From SIG575 sp964507395 (GTDB lineage: Bacteria; Bacillota; Clostridia; Oscillospirales; Acutalibacteraceae): 19,088 nucleotides of DNA. The notes under the pieces are model-generated. The model saw only the letters and a program-made list of their open reading frames with translations. It was not told the DNA's origin and did not search any database. Made by a program: the position numbers and the translations under genes. The stretch is taken from positions 1-19,088 of the forward strand of contig CAZDQE010000045.1 in assembly GCA_964507395.1 (NCBI GenBank), written 5' to 3'. Shown in pieces: positions 1-6,630 of the stretch (position 1 is its first letter; the number at the start of each line of letters is the position of its first letter).

Positions 1-1074
1 TGTGAAAGCAGCATGACCGGGTGTGTCAAGGAATGTGATTTTCTGACCGTCTACATTTACCATGTAAGCACCGATGTGCTGTGTAATACCGCCTGCTTCG
101 CCTGCTGTAACAGATGTGTTTCTGATAGCATCAAGGATTGATGTTTTACCGTGGTCAACGTGACCCATAACAACAACAACGGGGCAGCGGGGTTCAAGAG
201 TAGCTTCATCGTCTTCACTGTCGTCAATGATTCTTTCTTCGATTGTAACTACAACTTCTTTTTCAACCTTTGCACCAAGCTCTGTTGCGATGATTTCTGC
301 TGTGTCATAGTCAATTGTCTGGTTAAGGTTTACCATCATACCGAACTGGAAGAGCTTTTTAACAACCTCTGCGCCCGTAACCTTGAGCATTGCTGCAAGG
401 TCGGAAACAACAATTTCTTCAGGAACCTTAATAACAAGCTGAGGTCTCTTTGCTCTTTCAGCTTCAAGACGAGCCATTCTTTCCTTTTCTGTTTCCTTTT
501 TCTTTGAGCGCATACCCTGCTGTTTGCGGTACTGCTGTGATTTTTGTTTCAGCTTCTGCTTGTTTGAAACTGTGTCAGAGCGGTGTCTGTCAGCAGGAGC
601 AATATTTTCATATCTTTCGTTATATTTGTCAAGCTCAACCTCTTCTGCACGGGTGTTGATTGTTCTTGCTTCGCCCTTTGTTCTTGACTGCATGGGCTTA
701 TCCTGTTTTTCCTTTTTCTTAGGCTGCTGCGGCTGAGGAGCTGCAACCTTTTCTGCCTTTGCTTCCTTCTGCTCTTTCTCTTCAGGTTTCTTTTCCTCTT
801 TAACGGGAGAAGCCTCTTCCTTCCTGACTGCTTCTTTCTTCGCAGGAGCTTTTTTGGGAGCCTCTTCTGCCATAGCAAAGTATTTATCGAAGCTTTCAAC
901 CTGTGTTTTCATCGTTATTTTATTAAAGAACAAATCAAGGTCCTTAGGCTCAAGTGTAGTTGTAGCCTTTTTCTTGGGCTCGTCTGAACCCTCTGCGAAA
1001 AATTCGATAACATCCTTGTTTGTTTTTCCAATATCTTTTGCCAGATCGGCAACCTTATATTTCTTTTCAGCCAA
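1..1074 (-). CDS. infB: Translation initiation factor IF-2, N-terminal part (truncated by window edge)
   Basis: IF-2 is the GTPase that places initiator fMet-tRNA on the 30S subunit and promotes 50S joining. Only the first 358 codons are in the window; the 3' end lies beyond position 1. The start is TTG at 1074, because a GGAGG sits 8 nt upstream inside the end of ylxQ and the product begins LAEKKYKVADLAKDIGK, the usual small N-terminal IF2 module. A long Lys/Glu/Pro/Ala-rich linker follows at about residues 60-215, then a second IF2 N-terminal subdomain. The start of the G domain is visible: G1 motif GHVDHGKT (encoded near 140-170), a switch I-like AGEAGGITQHIGAY, and G3 motif DTPGH near 10-30. 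Only 1 bp separates it from the ylxQ stop, so translational coupling is likely. It is the last visible gene of the rimP-nusA operon. Confidence 0.97.
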   Translation of the reverse strand, partial: MAEKKYKVADLAKDIGKTNKDVIEFFAEGSDEPKKKATTTLEPKDLDLFFNKITMKTQVESFDKYFAMAEEAPKKAPAKKEAVRKEEASPVKEEKKPEEKEQKEAKAEKVAAPQPQQPKKKEKQDKPMQSRTKGEARTINTRAEEVELDKYNERYENIAPADRHRSDTVSNKQKLKQKSQQYRKQQGMRSKKKETEKERMARLEAERAKRPQLVIKVPEEIVVSDLAAMLKVTGAEVVKKLFQFGMMVNLNQTIDYDTAEIIATELGAKVEKEVVVTIEERIIDDSEDDEATLEPRCPVVVVMGHVDHGKTSILDAIRNTSVTAGEAGGITQHIGAYMVNVDGQKITFLDTPGHAAFT

Positions 1075-1075
1075 A

Positions 1076-1399
1076 TCAATTACCTCCGTTCAAAATATAT
1101 TTTTTGAGGCCTTTTGCAAATCCTTCATCATTTACCGTAAGCACTCCGGCTCTGACGCCGATAATGCCTTTCATCTCATCCATAGTTTTTTCCACTTCCT
1201 GCACGGGAACATCTCTTCCCTCACTTTTGCAGGCACGGAAAAATTCAGTTTTAAGTCTTTCTGACGCGTCTGAAGTAAGTATACATAAATGGGCTTTTCC
1301 GTATTTCACTGCACCGAGAGCAGCGTCATGTCCCCAGCCGATTTTTCCCGCACGACGGGCCAGACCTAAAAGGTTGTAGAAATTACTGTCCGTCTGCAC
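1076..1399 (-). CDS. ylxQ: L7Ae/L30e-family ribosomal protein YlxQ
   Basis: A 107-residue protein of the L7Ae/L30e/S12e/Gadd45 family. It begins MQTDSNFYNLLGLARRAGKI and carries the family's N-terminal pattern (LLGLARRAGKI.WG.DA...AVKYGKAHLCILTSDAS). Members bind RNA, often kink-turns; the Firmicutes YlxQ proteins are thought to associate with the ribosome or its RNA. The start is GTG at 1399 with GGAGG about 9 nt upstream, inside the ylxR coding end, so the two genes overlap by 17 bp. It sits between ylxR and infB, the conserved position for this gene. The assignment rests on sequence pattern and position; the exact RNA target is not known from the sequence. Confidence 0.92.
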   Translation of the reverse strand: MQTDSNFYNLLGLARRAGKIGWGHDAALGAVKYGKAHLCILTSDASERLKTEFFRACKSEGRDVPVQEVEKTMDEMKGIIGVRAGVLTVNDEGFAKGLKKYILNGGN

Positions 1400-1658
1400 T
1401 GAGTTCCGCCTCCATCAAATCAAAAACCTCTGCAGGAATACTGCATGAAAGAGACCTTTCAAAGCTTTTTGATTTTCTTGCTTTTCTGAAGCACTCTATA
1501 TCCTTGCAGATATATGCGCCTTTGCCCGGCTTTTTGCCCACAAGGTCAAGTGAAACCTCTCCGCTTGAGTTTTTCACAACTCTTATAAGCTCTCTTTTCG
1601 GTTTAAGCTCTTTACAGCCAAGGCACTGACGCATCGGAATTTTCTTTACTGCCGGCAT
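1383..1658 (-). CDS. rnpM: YlxR family RNA-binding protein (RNase P modulator RnpM)
   Basis: A 91-residue basic protein with the YlxR signature: an RQCLGCKELKPKREL start, RVV, a central GKKPGKGAYICKD segment and the K/R-rich helix RKARKSKSFERSL. Bacillus YlxR has been renamed RnpM because it modulates RNase P; this copy is assigned by family only. The ATG at 1658 has AGAGGTG 6 nt upstream, and that ribosome binding site overlaps the nusA stop region, so it is probably coupled to nusA. It lies 12 bp after nusA and overlaps ylxQ by 17 bp. Length and position match the family exactly. Confidence 0.93.
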   Translation of the reverse strand: MPAVKKIPMRQCLGCKELKPKRELIRVVKNSSGEVSLDLVGKKPGKGAYICKDIECFRKARKSKSFERSLSCSIPAEVFDLMEAELSADGQ

Positions 1659-1670
1659 TAGCTACACCTC

Positions 1671-2738
1671 TTATTCTGTGTCAGATGTTTTGAAAAATCC
1701 GCTTTCGGGCTGAATGTCTATCTTCCAGCCTGTAAGCTTTGCTGCAAGTCTTGCATTCTGTCCCTTGTTACCGATTGCAAGCGAAAGCTGGTCATCGGGA
1801 ACTGTTACGTGACATGCGTTAGGTGCTGTTTCATCAATTTCAACGCTTATAACATCTGCGGGAGCAAGAGCTGCACTGATGAAAAGCTTCGGATCTTCTG
1901 AATATTTTACGATATCAATTTTTTCTCCGCCAAGCTGAGATACGATTGTTTCAACACGGGCACCTCTCTGACCGATACATGCGCCTACAGGGTCGATGTT
2001 TTCGTCATGAGTTGCCGCAACTGCGATTTTTGTTCTTGAGCCTGCCTCACGTGAAACTGCCTTGATTTCAACATCGCCGTTTTCGATTTCGGGAACTTCC
2101 TTCTCAAAAATACGTTTCACAAGACCGGGATGTGTTCTTGAAATCATAACGTGGGGAACATTCTTTTTGCCTGTTTTTACATCAACAACATAAACCTTTA
2201 TAAGGTCATCAGCTTCAAGAATTTCGCCGGGCATCTGCTCAGCCTTGGGAAGAACTGCTTCGCCCTTGCCGATATCTACTATTGCATTACCGCTGAGAGG
2301 GTCAACTCTGATAATCTTTGCAGTAACAAGCTCCTGAAGGTACTGGTTGAATTCTTCAAGAAGCCTTCCCTTCTTAGCCTCATCAATACCCTGACGGATA
2401 ACGTGCTTTGCTGTCTGAGCGGCAACACGGCTGAATTCCCTTGATTCCATTTCAATCTCGATAATATCGCCGACCTTTGCTGATGACTGATATCTCTGAG
2501 CAGCCTCAAGGAGAATATCCGTATCTTCATCCTCAATAACTTCGACAACATTCTTTCTCAGCCATACGCGCATTGTTTTTGTATCGGGGTTGATTTCGCA
2601 GAAAACAACCTCCTTTTTGTTATAGTCGTTACGAAGAGCTGTAATAAGCGCCTGCTGGATTCTCTCGCAAAGAAGCTCCGCAGGTACACCCTTTTCCTTT
2701 TCAAGCATTTTTACCGCTTCAAAAAATTCCTTATTCAT
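1671..2738 (-). CDS. nusA: Transcription termination/antitermination protein NusA
   Basis: NusA binds RNA polymerase near the RNA exit channel and modulates pausing, termination and antitermination. The 355-residue product starts MNKEFFEAVKMLEKEKG. Domains in order are the N-terminal RNAP-binding domain (about 1-125), an S1 domain (about 135-200, AKIIRVDPLSGNAIVDIG), KH1 with VGACIGQRGARV (251-262) and KH2 with LAIGNKGQNARLAAKLTGWKIDI (320-342). The C-terminal acidic repeats of proteobacterial NusA are absent, as is normal in Firmicutes. I chose ATG 2738 over an in-frame TTG at 2759 because the first seven residues from that TTG are not family-like; AAAGGA lies 12 nt upstream, slightly far. 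It follows rimP by about 33 bp and may autoregulate the operon through the leader hairpin. Confidence 0.97.
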   Translation of the reverse strand: MNKEFFEAVKMLEKEKGVPAELLCERIQQALITALRNDYNKKEVVFCEINPDTKTMRVWLRKNVVEVIEDEDTDILLEAAQRYQSSAKVGDIIEIEMESREFSRVAAQTAKHVIRQGIDEAKKGRLLEEFNQYLQELVTAKIIRVDPLSGNAIVDIGKGEAVLPKAEQMPGEILEADDLIKVYVVDVKTGKKNVPHVMISRTHPGLVKRIFEKEVPEIENGDVEIKAVSREAGSRTKIAVAATHDENIDPVGACIGQRGARVETIVSQLGGEKIDIVKYSEDPKLFISAALAPADVISVEIDETAPNACHVTVPDDQLSLAIGNKGQNARLAAKLTGWKIDIQPESGFFKTSDTE

Positions 2739-2771
2739 TTTTCCAATCAATCCTTTCAATATTTTCCTTTA

Positions 2772-3242
2772 TCAATCATTGAAATCGTCCAGCTTTACCC
2801 AGGCGGTTTCTTTTTTTACAAAAACTTTTTCTTCTTCGCCTACAGAAACCGTAATGTTTCCGTCAGAATAGCCTTTAAGGATTCCTGAAAATTCCCTCTG
2901 CTTGTTTTCATCAGGTCTGATAAGACGAAGCTTGATTTTACTGCCTGTCATCGCCTCGAAATGCTCGTCTCTTGTCAGGTCTCTTTCAATTCCCGGAGAG
3001 CTGACCTCAAGACAGTAGCTCACTTCAATAGGGTCTGCTTCATCGAGGGGAGTGTTCAGCGCATGTGTCATATTAACGCAATCGTTAATATCAATGCCGC
3101 CGTCCTTATCAATGAAAACTCTCAGATACCATGAAGCGCCTTCTTTTACAAAGCGGACATCCCAGAGTCTGAGTCCCAGTTCCTCAGCGATAGGCTCTGC
3201 AAGTGCACGTACAACACTTACTACATTAGGTTTAGATGCCAA
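2772..3242 (-). CDS. rimP: Ribosome maturation factor RimP
   Basis: RimP is needed for 30S subunit maturation. The 156-residue product has the N-terminal alpha/beta domain (APIAEELGLRLWDVRFVKEG-like segment, then WYLRVFIDKDGGIDINDC) with the family hallmark LEVSSPGIERDL, and a C-terminal Sm-like barrel ending in KETAWVKLDDF. The start is TTG at 3242: the codon follows a strong AGGAGG by 7 nt and the product begins ASKPNVVSVVRALAEPIAEE, whereas the longer open frame to 3329 runs through the leader hairpin and the promoter. It is the first gene of the rimP-nusA-ylxR-ylxQ-infB operon. The non-ATG start is shared by ylxQ (GTG) and infB (TTG) in the same operon. Confidence 0.95.
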   Translation of the reverse strand: MASKPNVVSVVRALAEPIAEELGLRLWDVRFVKEGASWYLRVFIDKDGGIDINDCVNMTHALNTPLDEADPIEVSYCLEVSSPGIERDLTRDEHFEAMTGSKIKLRLIRPDENKQREFSGILKGYSDGNITVSVGEEEKVFVKKETAWVKLDDFND

Positions 3243-3261
3243 AATTAACCCTCCTAACAAC

Positions 3262-3293
3262 ACAAAAGAGCGGGTCAGAACCCACTCTTTTGT
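3262..3293 (-). promoter_or_regulatory. Leader hairpin upstream of rimP, candidate NusA-dependent attenuator
   Basis: A 14-bp stem (3262-3275 with 3280-3293, one G-U pair) with a 4-nt loop lies between the rimP promoter and its ribosome binding site. In RNA sense the 3' side runs CGCTCTTTTGTGTTGTT, so melting of the A/U base leaves an interrupted U-tract, the form expected of weak, NusA-stimulated intrinsic terminators. In Bacillus subtilis the nusA operon is known to be limited by NusA-dependent termination in its leader; the same role here is inference. Confidence 0.65.
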
Positions 3294-3319
3294 CAATACC
3301 ATACTTTCATTGTGGTTAT

Positions 3320-3348
3320 AGTATAACACACATAAAAAAAATAATCAA
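3320..3348 (-). promoter_or_regulatory. Sigma-A-type promoter of the rimP-infB operon
   Basis: On the minus strand TTGATT (3348-3343) is followed after exactly 17 nt by TATACT (3325-3320). Transcription should begin near 3313, giving a leader of about 70 nt that contains the hairpin at 3262-3293. Confidence 0.8.
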
Positions 3349-3377
3349 GTATTTTTTATAACTATTTATTTTTTCTA

Positions 3378-3406
3378 TTGTTTTCATTTTTTTGAAGTGG
3401 TATAAT
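3378..3406 (+). promoter_or_regulatory. Sigma-A-type promoter for the MATE gene
   Basis: TTGTTT (3378-3383), a 17-nt spacer and a perfect TATAAT (3401-3406) preceded by TGG. The start codon at 3434 is 28 nt downstream, so the leader is short. The promoter is divergent from the rimP promoter. Confidence 0.75.
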
Positions 3407-3433
3407 CTCATGTGAAGTTCCGGAAATTGGGAG

Positions 3434-4798
3434 ATGTTTGAAACGAGCAGATACTCTTTGGATATGACAAAAGGCCCGTGGCTAAAGAAAATATTCATTT
3501 TTTCCATGCCTCTTATGCTTACAGGACTTTTGCAGGTAGTTTACAACACTGCGGATATTATAGTTGTGGGAAGATTCGCAGGAGCCGCTTCCCTTGCGGC
3601 AGTAGGTGCAACAAGCTCACTTATCCACCTGATACTTAATGTTTTCTGGGGAATGGCGATGGGCTCGGGTGTTATGTCAGCCCGCTACATAGGCGCTGAG
3701 GACAACGACAGACTTTCAAAATGCGTTCACACCGCAATGCTTCTGAGTATAATCTGCGGAATTGCCGTAGGTGCCTTCGGCTTTTTCATGGCAGAAGACC
3801 TGTTGATTCTCATGGATTCTCCCGCCGATGTGCTTCCGCTTTCAAAGCTTTATCTTCAGATTTATTTTCTCGGTGCACCTGCATCACTTGTCTATAACTT
3901 CGGTGCGGCAATCGTCCGTTCAACAGGCGACACCAAAAGACCCCTTTACATTCTTACGGCAACAGGAATCGTGAATATCGTTCTGAACCTTATTCTTGTG
4001 ATAAACTTTCACATGGATGTTGCAGGCGTTGCAATCGCAACAATCGTTTCCCAGTACATATCAGCCGCATTTATTGTAATAAGACTTCTCCGCATTGACG
4101 GCGCGTGCAGACTTTCCTTCAGAAAACTCCGTTTTCACGGCGAGGAGCTTAAAAGAATTCTTCTCATCGGTGTACCTGCCGGTGTACAGAATTCACTTTT
4201 TTCGCTTTCAAATGTTATTATCCAGACAACTGTCAACTCCTTCGGTTCAGTTGCAATGTCGGGTATCTCGGCAAGCTCAAACATCGACTCCATTATTTAC
4301 ACCTGCACAAACGCAATTTCTCAGACAACCATGACCTTCTCTTCGCAGAACATGGGAGCAAGAAAATACGAAAATCTGGGAAAAATTTATTTCCGCTGTA
4401 TTCTTTTCACAGTCCTGTTGGGCGGCGGCTTAAGTGCCATTGGTTTCTTCTTCAGAAATGAGCTTATCGGAATTTTCTCAACAGACCCCGACGTTATTCT
4501 GGTAGGCGCACAAAGACTTGCAATAATCCTGCCCTTCCATGTATTCTGCTCACTTATGGATGTAGGCGGCGGACAGCTCAGAGGCATGGGAAAATCTTTT
4601 GAGCCTATGTTAATAACACTTCTCGGAAGCTGCGGCATACGACTTTTCTGGGTTTTCGTCATGTTCCCCATGAATTCAACTCTTCACTACCTTTACTGGG
4701 CATATCCCCTTTCATGGACGGTAACCTTTGCAGTCTTGTTTATTTTCTACTTCGTAGTTAAGAAAAGTATCACAAAAAGAAAATTTAAAAATTATTAA
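3434..4798 (+). CDS. MATE family efflux transporter
   Basis: A 454-residue multidrug and toxic compound extrusion (MATE) protein. Members export cationic drugs or metabolites in exchange for Na+ or H+. The sequence opens with the family signature DMTKGPWLKKIFIFSMPLML, then LLQVVYNTADIIVVGRFAG, and shows two homologous six-helix halves; the second half begins near residue 235 (RILLIGVPAGVQNSLFSLSN). About 12 hydrophobic segments and a basic C-terminus (KKSITKRKFKNY) fit the usual length of 440-460. The ATG at 3434 keeps the D of the DMT motif, but the GGGAG just before it is too close to be ideal, and ATG 3464 (the M of DMT) remains possible. It has its own promoter. The substrate cannot be inferred. 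Confidence 0.93.
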   Translation: MFETSRYSLDMTKGPWLKKIFIFSMPLMLTGLLQVVYNTADIIVVGRFAGAASLAAVGATSSLIHLILNVFWGMAMGSGVMSARYIGAEDNDRLSKCVHTAMLLSIICGIAVGAFGFFMAEDLLILMDSPADVLPLSKLYLQIYFLGAPASLVYNFGAAIVRSTGDTKRPLYILTATGIVNIVLNLILVINFHMDVAGVAIATIVSQYISAAFIVIRLLRIDGACRLSFRKLRFHGEELKRILLIGVPAGVQNSLFSLSNVIIQTTVNSFGSVAMSGISASSNIDSIIYTCTNAISQTTMTFSSQNMGARKYENLGKIYFRCILFTVLLGGGLSAIGFFFRNELIGIFSTDPDVILVGAQRLAIILPFHVFCSLMDVGGGQLRGMGKSFEPMLITLLGSCGIRLFWVFVMFPMNSTLHYLYWAYPLSWTVTFAVLFIFYFVVKKSITKRKFKNY

Positions 4799-4817
4799 GA
4801 AAAATTAAGAATTTTAT

Positions 4818-4847
4818 TGACATCTCTGTGACAGAAGTGCTATATTT
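4818..4847 (+). promoter_or_regulatory. Promoter of the LCAT-like hydrolase gene
   Basis: A perfect TTGACA (4818-4823), an 18-nt spacer and TATATT (4842-4847). The expected start site falls near 4854, about 24 nt before the ATG at 4878. The promoter is overlapped by the inverted repeat at 4823-4859, which points to operator control. Confidence 0.72.
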
Positions 4848-4859
4848 GTCACAGAGATT
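4823..4859. repeat. Perfect 12-bp inverted repeat flanking a -10 element; possible operator and MATE terminator
   Basis: Arms ATCTCTGTGACA (4823-4834) and TGTCACAGAGAT (4848-4859) are perfect reverse complements separated by 13 nt. The left arm starts on the last base of the -35 box and the -10 hexamer abuts the right arm. As DNA this is placed like a repressor operator. As RNA made by read-through from the MATE gene it would form a 12-bp stem followed by TTATTTAT, so it could also act as a modest terminator for the upstream gene. RNA started at the local promoter would lack the left arm and could not form the stem. Confidence 0.6.
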
Positions 4860-4877
4860 TATTTATGGGGTGATGTT

Positions 4878-6437
4878 ATGAAAAAAGCACTCAGAAGAAC
4901 CGTTTCAGTTTTCCTTGTCCTTTGCATGGTCTTCTCTATCTCAGCAGTCGGCGTTTCTGCGGAAGAGAAAACTGCCGCCGAGGCTGTAAAGACACTTGAA
5001 AAGGATATTCCCATAGTGGAAATTCCCGGTTTCGGCGAAACAATTTACAAGGGTCTCTCAACAGAAACAGAAGAGGACGATGAAAACATCTGGTCAATTT
5101 CATCAGATGAAATCATGTCCCTTGTAAAGGAACACCTTGCAGGTCTTATTTTCGCTCTTATGTTCGGAAAATTTGAAAAGCTTGATGCTATTCTCACAGA
5201 TGTTCTCGGCACAATTTTCGGTGATGCCGCTTGCGACGAAAACGGAGTCCCCGACCCCGACACGGGAATAAAGGCAAACAATGAGGTTTATCCCAAAAGT
5301 GAATACGGTCAGAGAAACTGCTATTCTTTCCATTATGACTGGCGTCTTGATATGCACACCATTGCAGGACAGCTTCATGAATATATTGAAGAAGTCATGC
5401 GTGTCACAGGCTCTGATAAAGTGGGACTTGTCTGCTTCAGCATGGGCGGAAGCGTAACCATGACATACCTTTATGAATACTATTATTCGGCTTCTCCCGA
5501 GGAAAGAGAACATATCAGCTCAGTAATTTTCCTTGCAGGCGCCATGAACGGTGTAGGCTGTTGCGAGGACCCGTTCTCAGGGAACATTGTTTTTGACAGC
5601 ACCTCTCTCATGCGTATGCTTCAGGAAATGCTCAGCACAAACACCGACATGATGTGGCTTTACAATATGCTTGACATTATGTATTCTCTGAGAATGCTGG
5701 AGCCTCTTGTTTCATTCACAAACAACTACCTTGTAGGAAACCTCGGCACAATGGTTGACAACGCTATGCTGGAAAGCATCGGCACAATCCCCGGCTTCTA
5801 TGCCCTGATGTCATACGAGCGTTACTATGATGCAGAAAACTTCATCTTTGACTCAGAAGAAGACAAGGCAAAGTTTGCAGGTCTTATTGAGAAAAGCCGA
5901 TATTATCACGAAAGCGTACAGGCAAACAGTGATGCGATTATAAATTCAATTCTTGAGGACGGCAAAAAACTTGCGGTAATTTCAGAATACGGCTATTCAA
6001 TGCTTCCCGTAACGGCTGATAACGACAGAATGGCTGACGGCACAATCGACACTCACTCCACAAGCTTCGGCGCGACATGCGCTGCCGTTGACGGCACACT
6101 CGGTGATGATTACGTACAGGCGGTTGCCTGCATATGTGGAGGAAACCACATTTCACCCGACAATCAGATTGACGCGTCCACCTGCAAATATCCTGACGTT
6201 ACATGGTTTGCAAAAAATGTAAAACACGCAAGCAGTGACAGATATTTTGCTGATATGATTGACCTGATAACATACAGTGAAAATCAGGTAACAGTATGGA
6301 CATATCCCGATATGCCGCAGTACATGATAAACCAGCTTGACCTTCGTCTTATACCGATGACTGCAGCAAATGCAGGAAAGGTTGTCCCCTTTGACGAAAC
6401 AACAATCCTGGGTAAGTTTTTCAAGGATTTGTTCTGA
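4878..6437 (+). CDS. Secreted LCAT-like alpha/beta hydrolase (lipase/acyltransferase)
   Basis: A 519-residue exported hydrolase. Residues 1-28 form a signal peptide (KK..RR n-region, hydrophobic core, VSA before EE). Features of the lecithin:cholesterol acyltransferase-like lipase group follow: an oxyanion strand IPGFGE (about 49-54), FHYDWRLD (151-158), and a nucleophile elbow with Ser188 in VCFSMGGS. The position normally Gly in GxSxG is Cys186 here. Asp387 in MADGTID is a candidate catalytic acid, and His450 (WFAKNVKH) or His424 (GGNHISPD) a candidate base. The ATG at 4878 follows GGGGTGAT at good spacing. It is monocistronic, with its own promoter and the terminator at 6576-6616. The substrate is probably a lipid or acyl ester; this is family-level inference. 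Confidence 0.8.
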   Translation: MKKALRRTVSVFLVLCMVFSISAVGVSAEEKTAAEAVKTLEKDIPIVEIPGFGETIYKGLSTETEEDDENIWSISSDEIMSLVKEHLAGLIFALMFGKFEKLDAILTDVLGTIFGDAACDENGVPDPDTGIKANNEVYPKSEYGQRNCYSFHYDWRLDMHTIAGQLHEYIEEVMRVTGSDKVGLVCFSMGGSVTMTYLYEYYYSASPEEREHISSVIFLAGAMNGVGCCEDPFSGNIVFDSTSLMRMLQEMLSTNTDMMWLYNMLDIMYSLRMLEPLVSFTNNYLVGNLGTMVDNAMLESIGTIPGFYALMSYERYYDAENFIFDSEEDKAKFAGLIEKSRYYHESVQANSDAIINSILEDGKKLAVISEYGYSMLPVTADNDRMADGTIDTHSTSFGATCAAVDGTLGDDYVQAVACICGGNHISPDNQIDASTCKYPDVTWFAKNVKHASSDRYFADMIDLITYSENQVTVWTYPDMPQYMINQLDLRLIPMTAANAGKVVPFDETTILGKFFKDLF

Positions 6438-6449
6438 GAGATAAATTAT

Positions 6450-6523
6450 CGTAGAGGCGAACTGTGTTCGCCTTTTATGTATCCTTTAGCTTTGTGCAAA
6501 GGAAAACACAGTTTTCCCCTACG
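6450..6523. repeat. Compound palindromic element (REP/MITE-like), two mini-hairpins in an outer inverted repeat
   Basis: Outer imperfect arms at 6450-6472 and 6501-6523 both begin (read inwards) CGTAG.GG. Each arm is itself a hairpin: GGCGAAC-TGT-GTTCGCC (6456-6472) and GGAAAAC-ACA-GTTTTCC (6501-6517). The spacer is 28 nt. ATAAATTAT occurs on both sides (6441-6449 and 6546-6554), although that word is low complexity. The structure resembles dispersed palindromic repeats found between genes in bacteria; copy number elsewhere in this genome cannot be seen. Confidence 0.6.
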
Positions 6524-6575
6524 TAATGCATTACCAAAAGAAACAATAAATTATAATTTACACCACAAGATACAA

Positions 6576-6616
6576 AAATGCGATAGAAGTTTCGGTTTTA
6601 AACTTCTGTCGCATTT
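6576..6616. terminator. Bidirectional intrinsic terminator between convergent genes
   Basis: A 17-bp stem (6576-6592 with 6600-6616, one G-U pair) with a 7-nt loop. On the plus strand it is followed by AATTTTATTTTT, ending the lipase transcript. On the minus strand it is followed by TTGTATCTT after the terminal T's, ending the ceramidase-like transcript. Confidence 0.85.
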
Positions 6617-6630
6617 AATTTTATTTTTCC

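Noticed and set aside
549..899. 116-codon minus-strand open frame rich in Lys and Arg
   Set aside because: It is a shadow of the repetitive Lys/Glu linker region of infB in another frame.
4829..4855. TGTGA...TCACA as a CRP/Fnr-type site
   Set aside because: The half-sites are 17 nt apart rather than 6, so the CRP geometry is wrong; the match comes from the longer inverted repeat.
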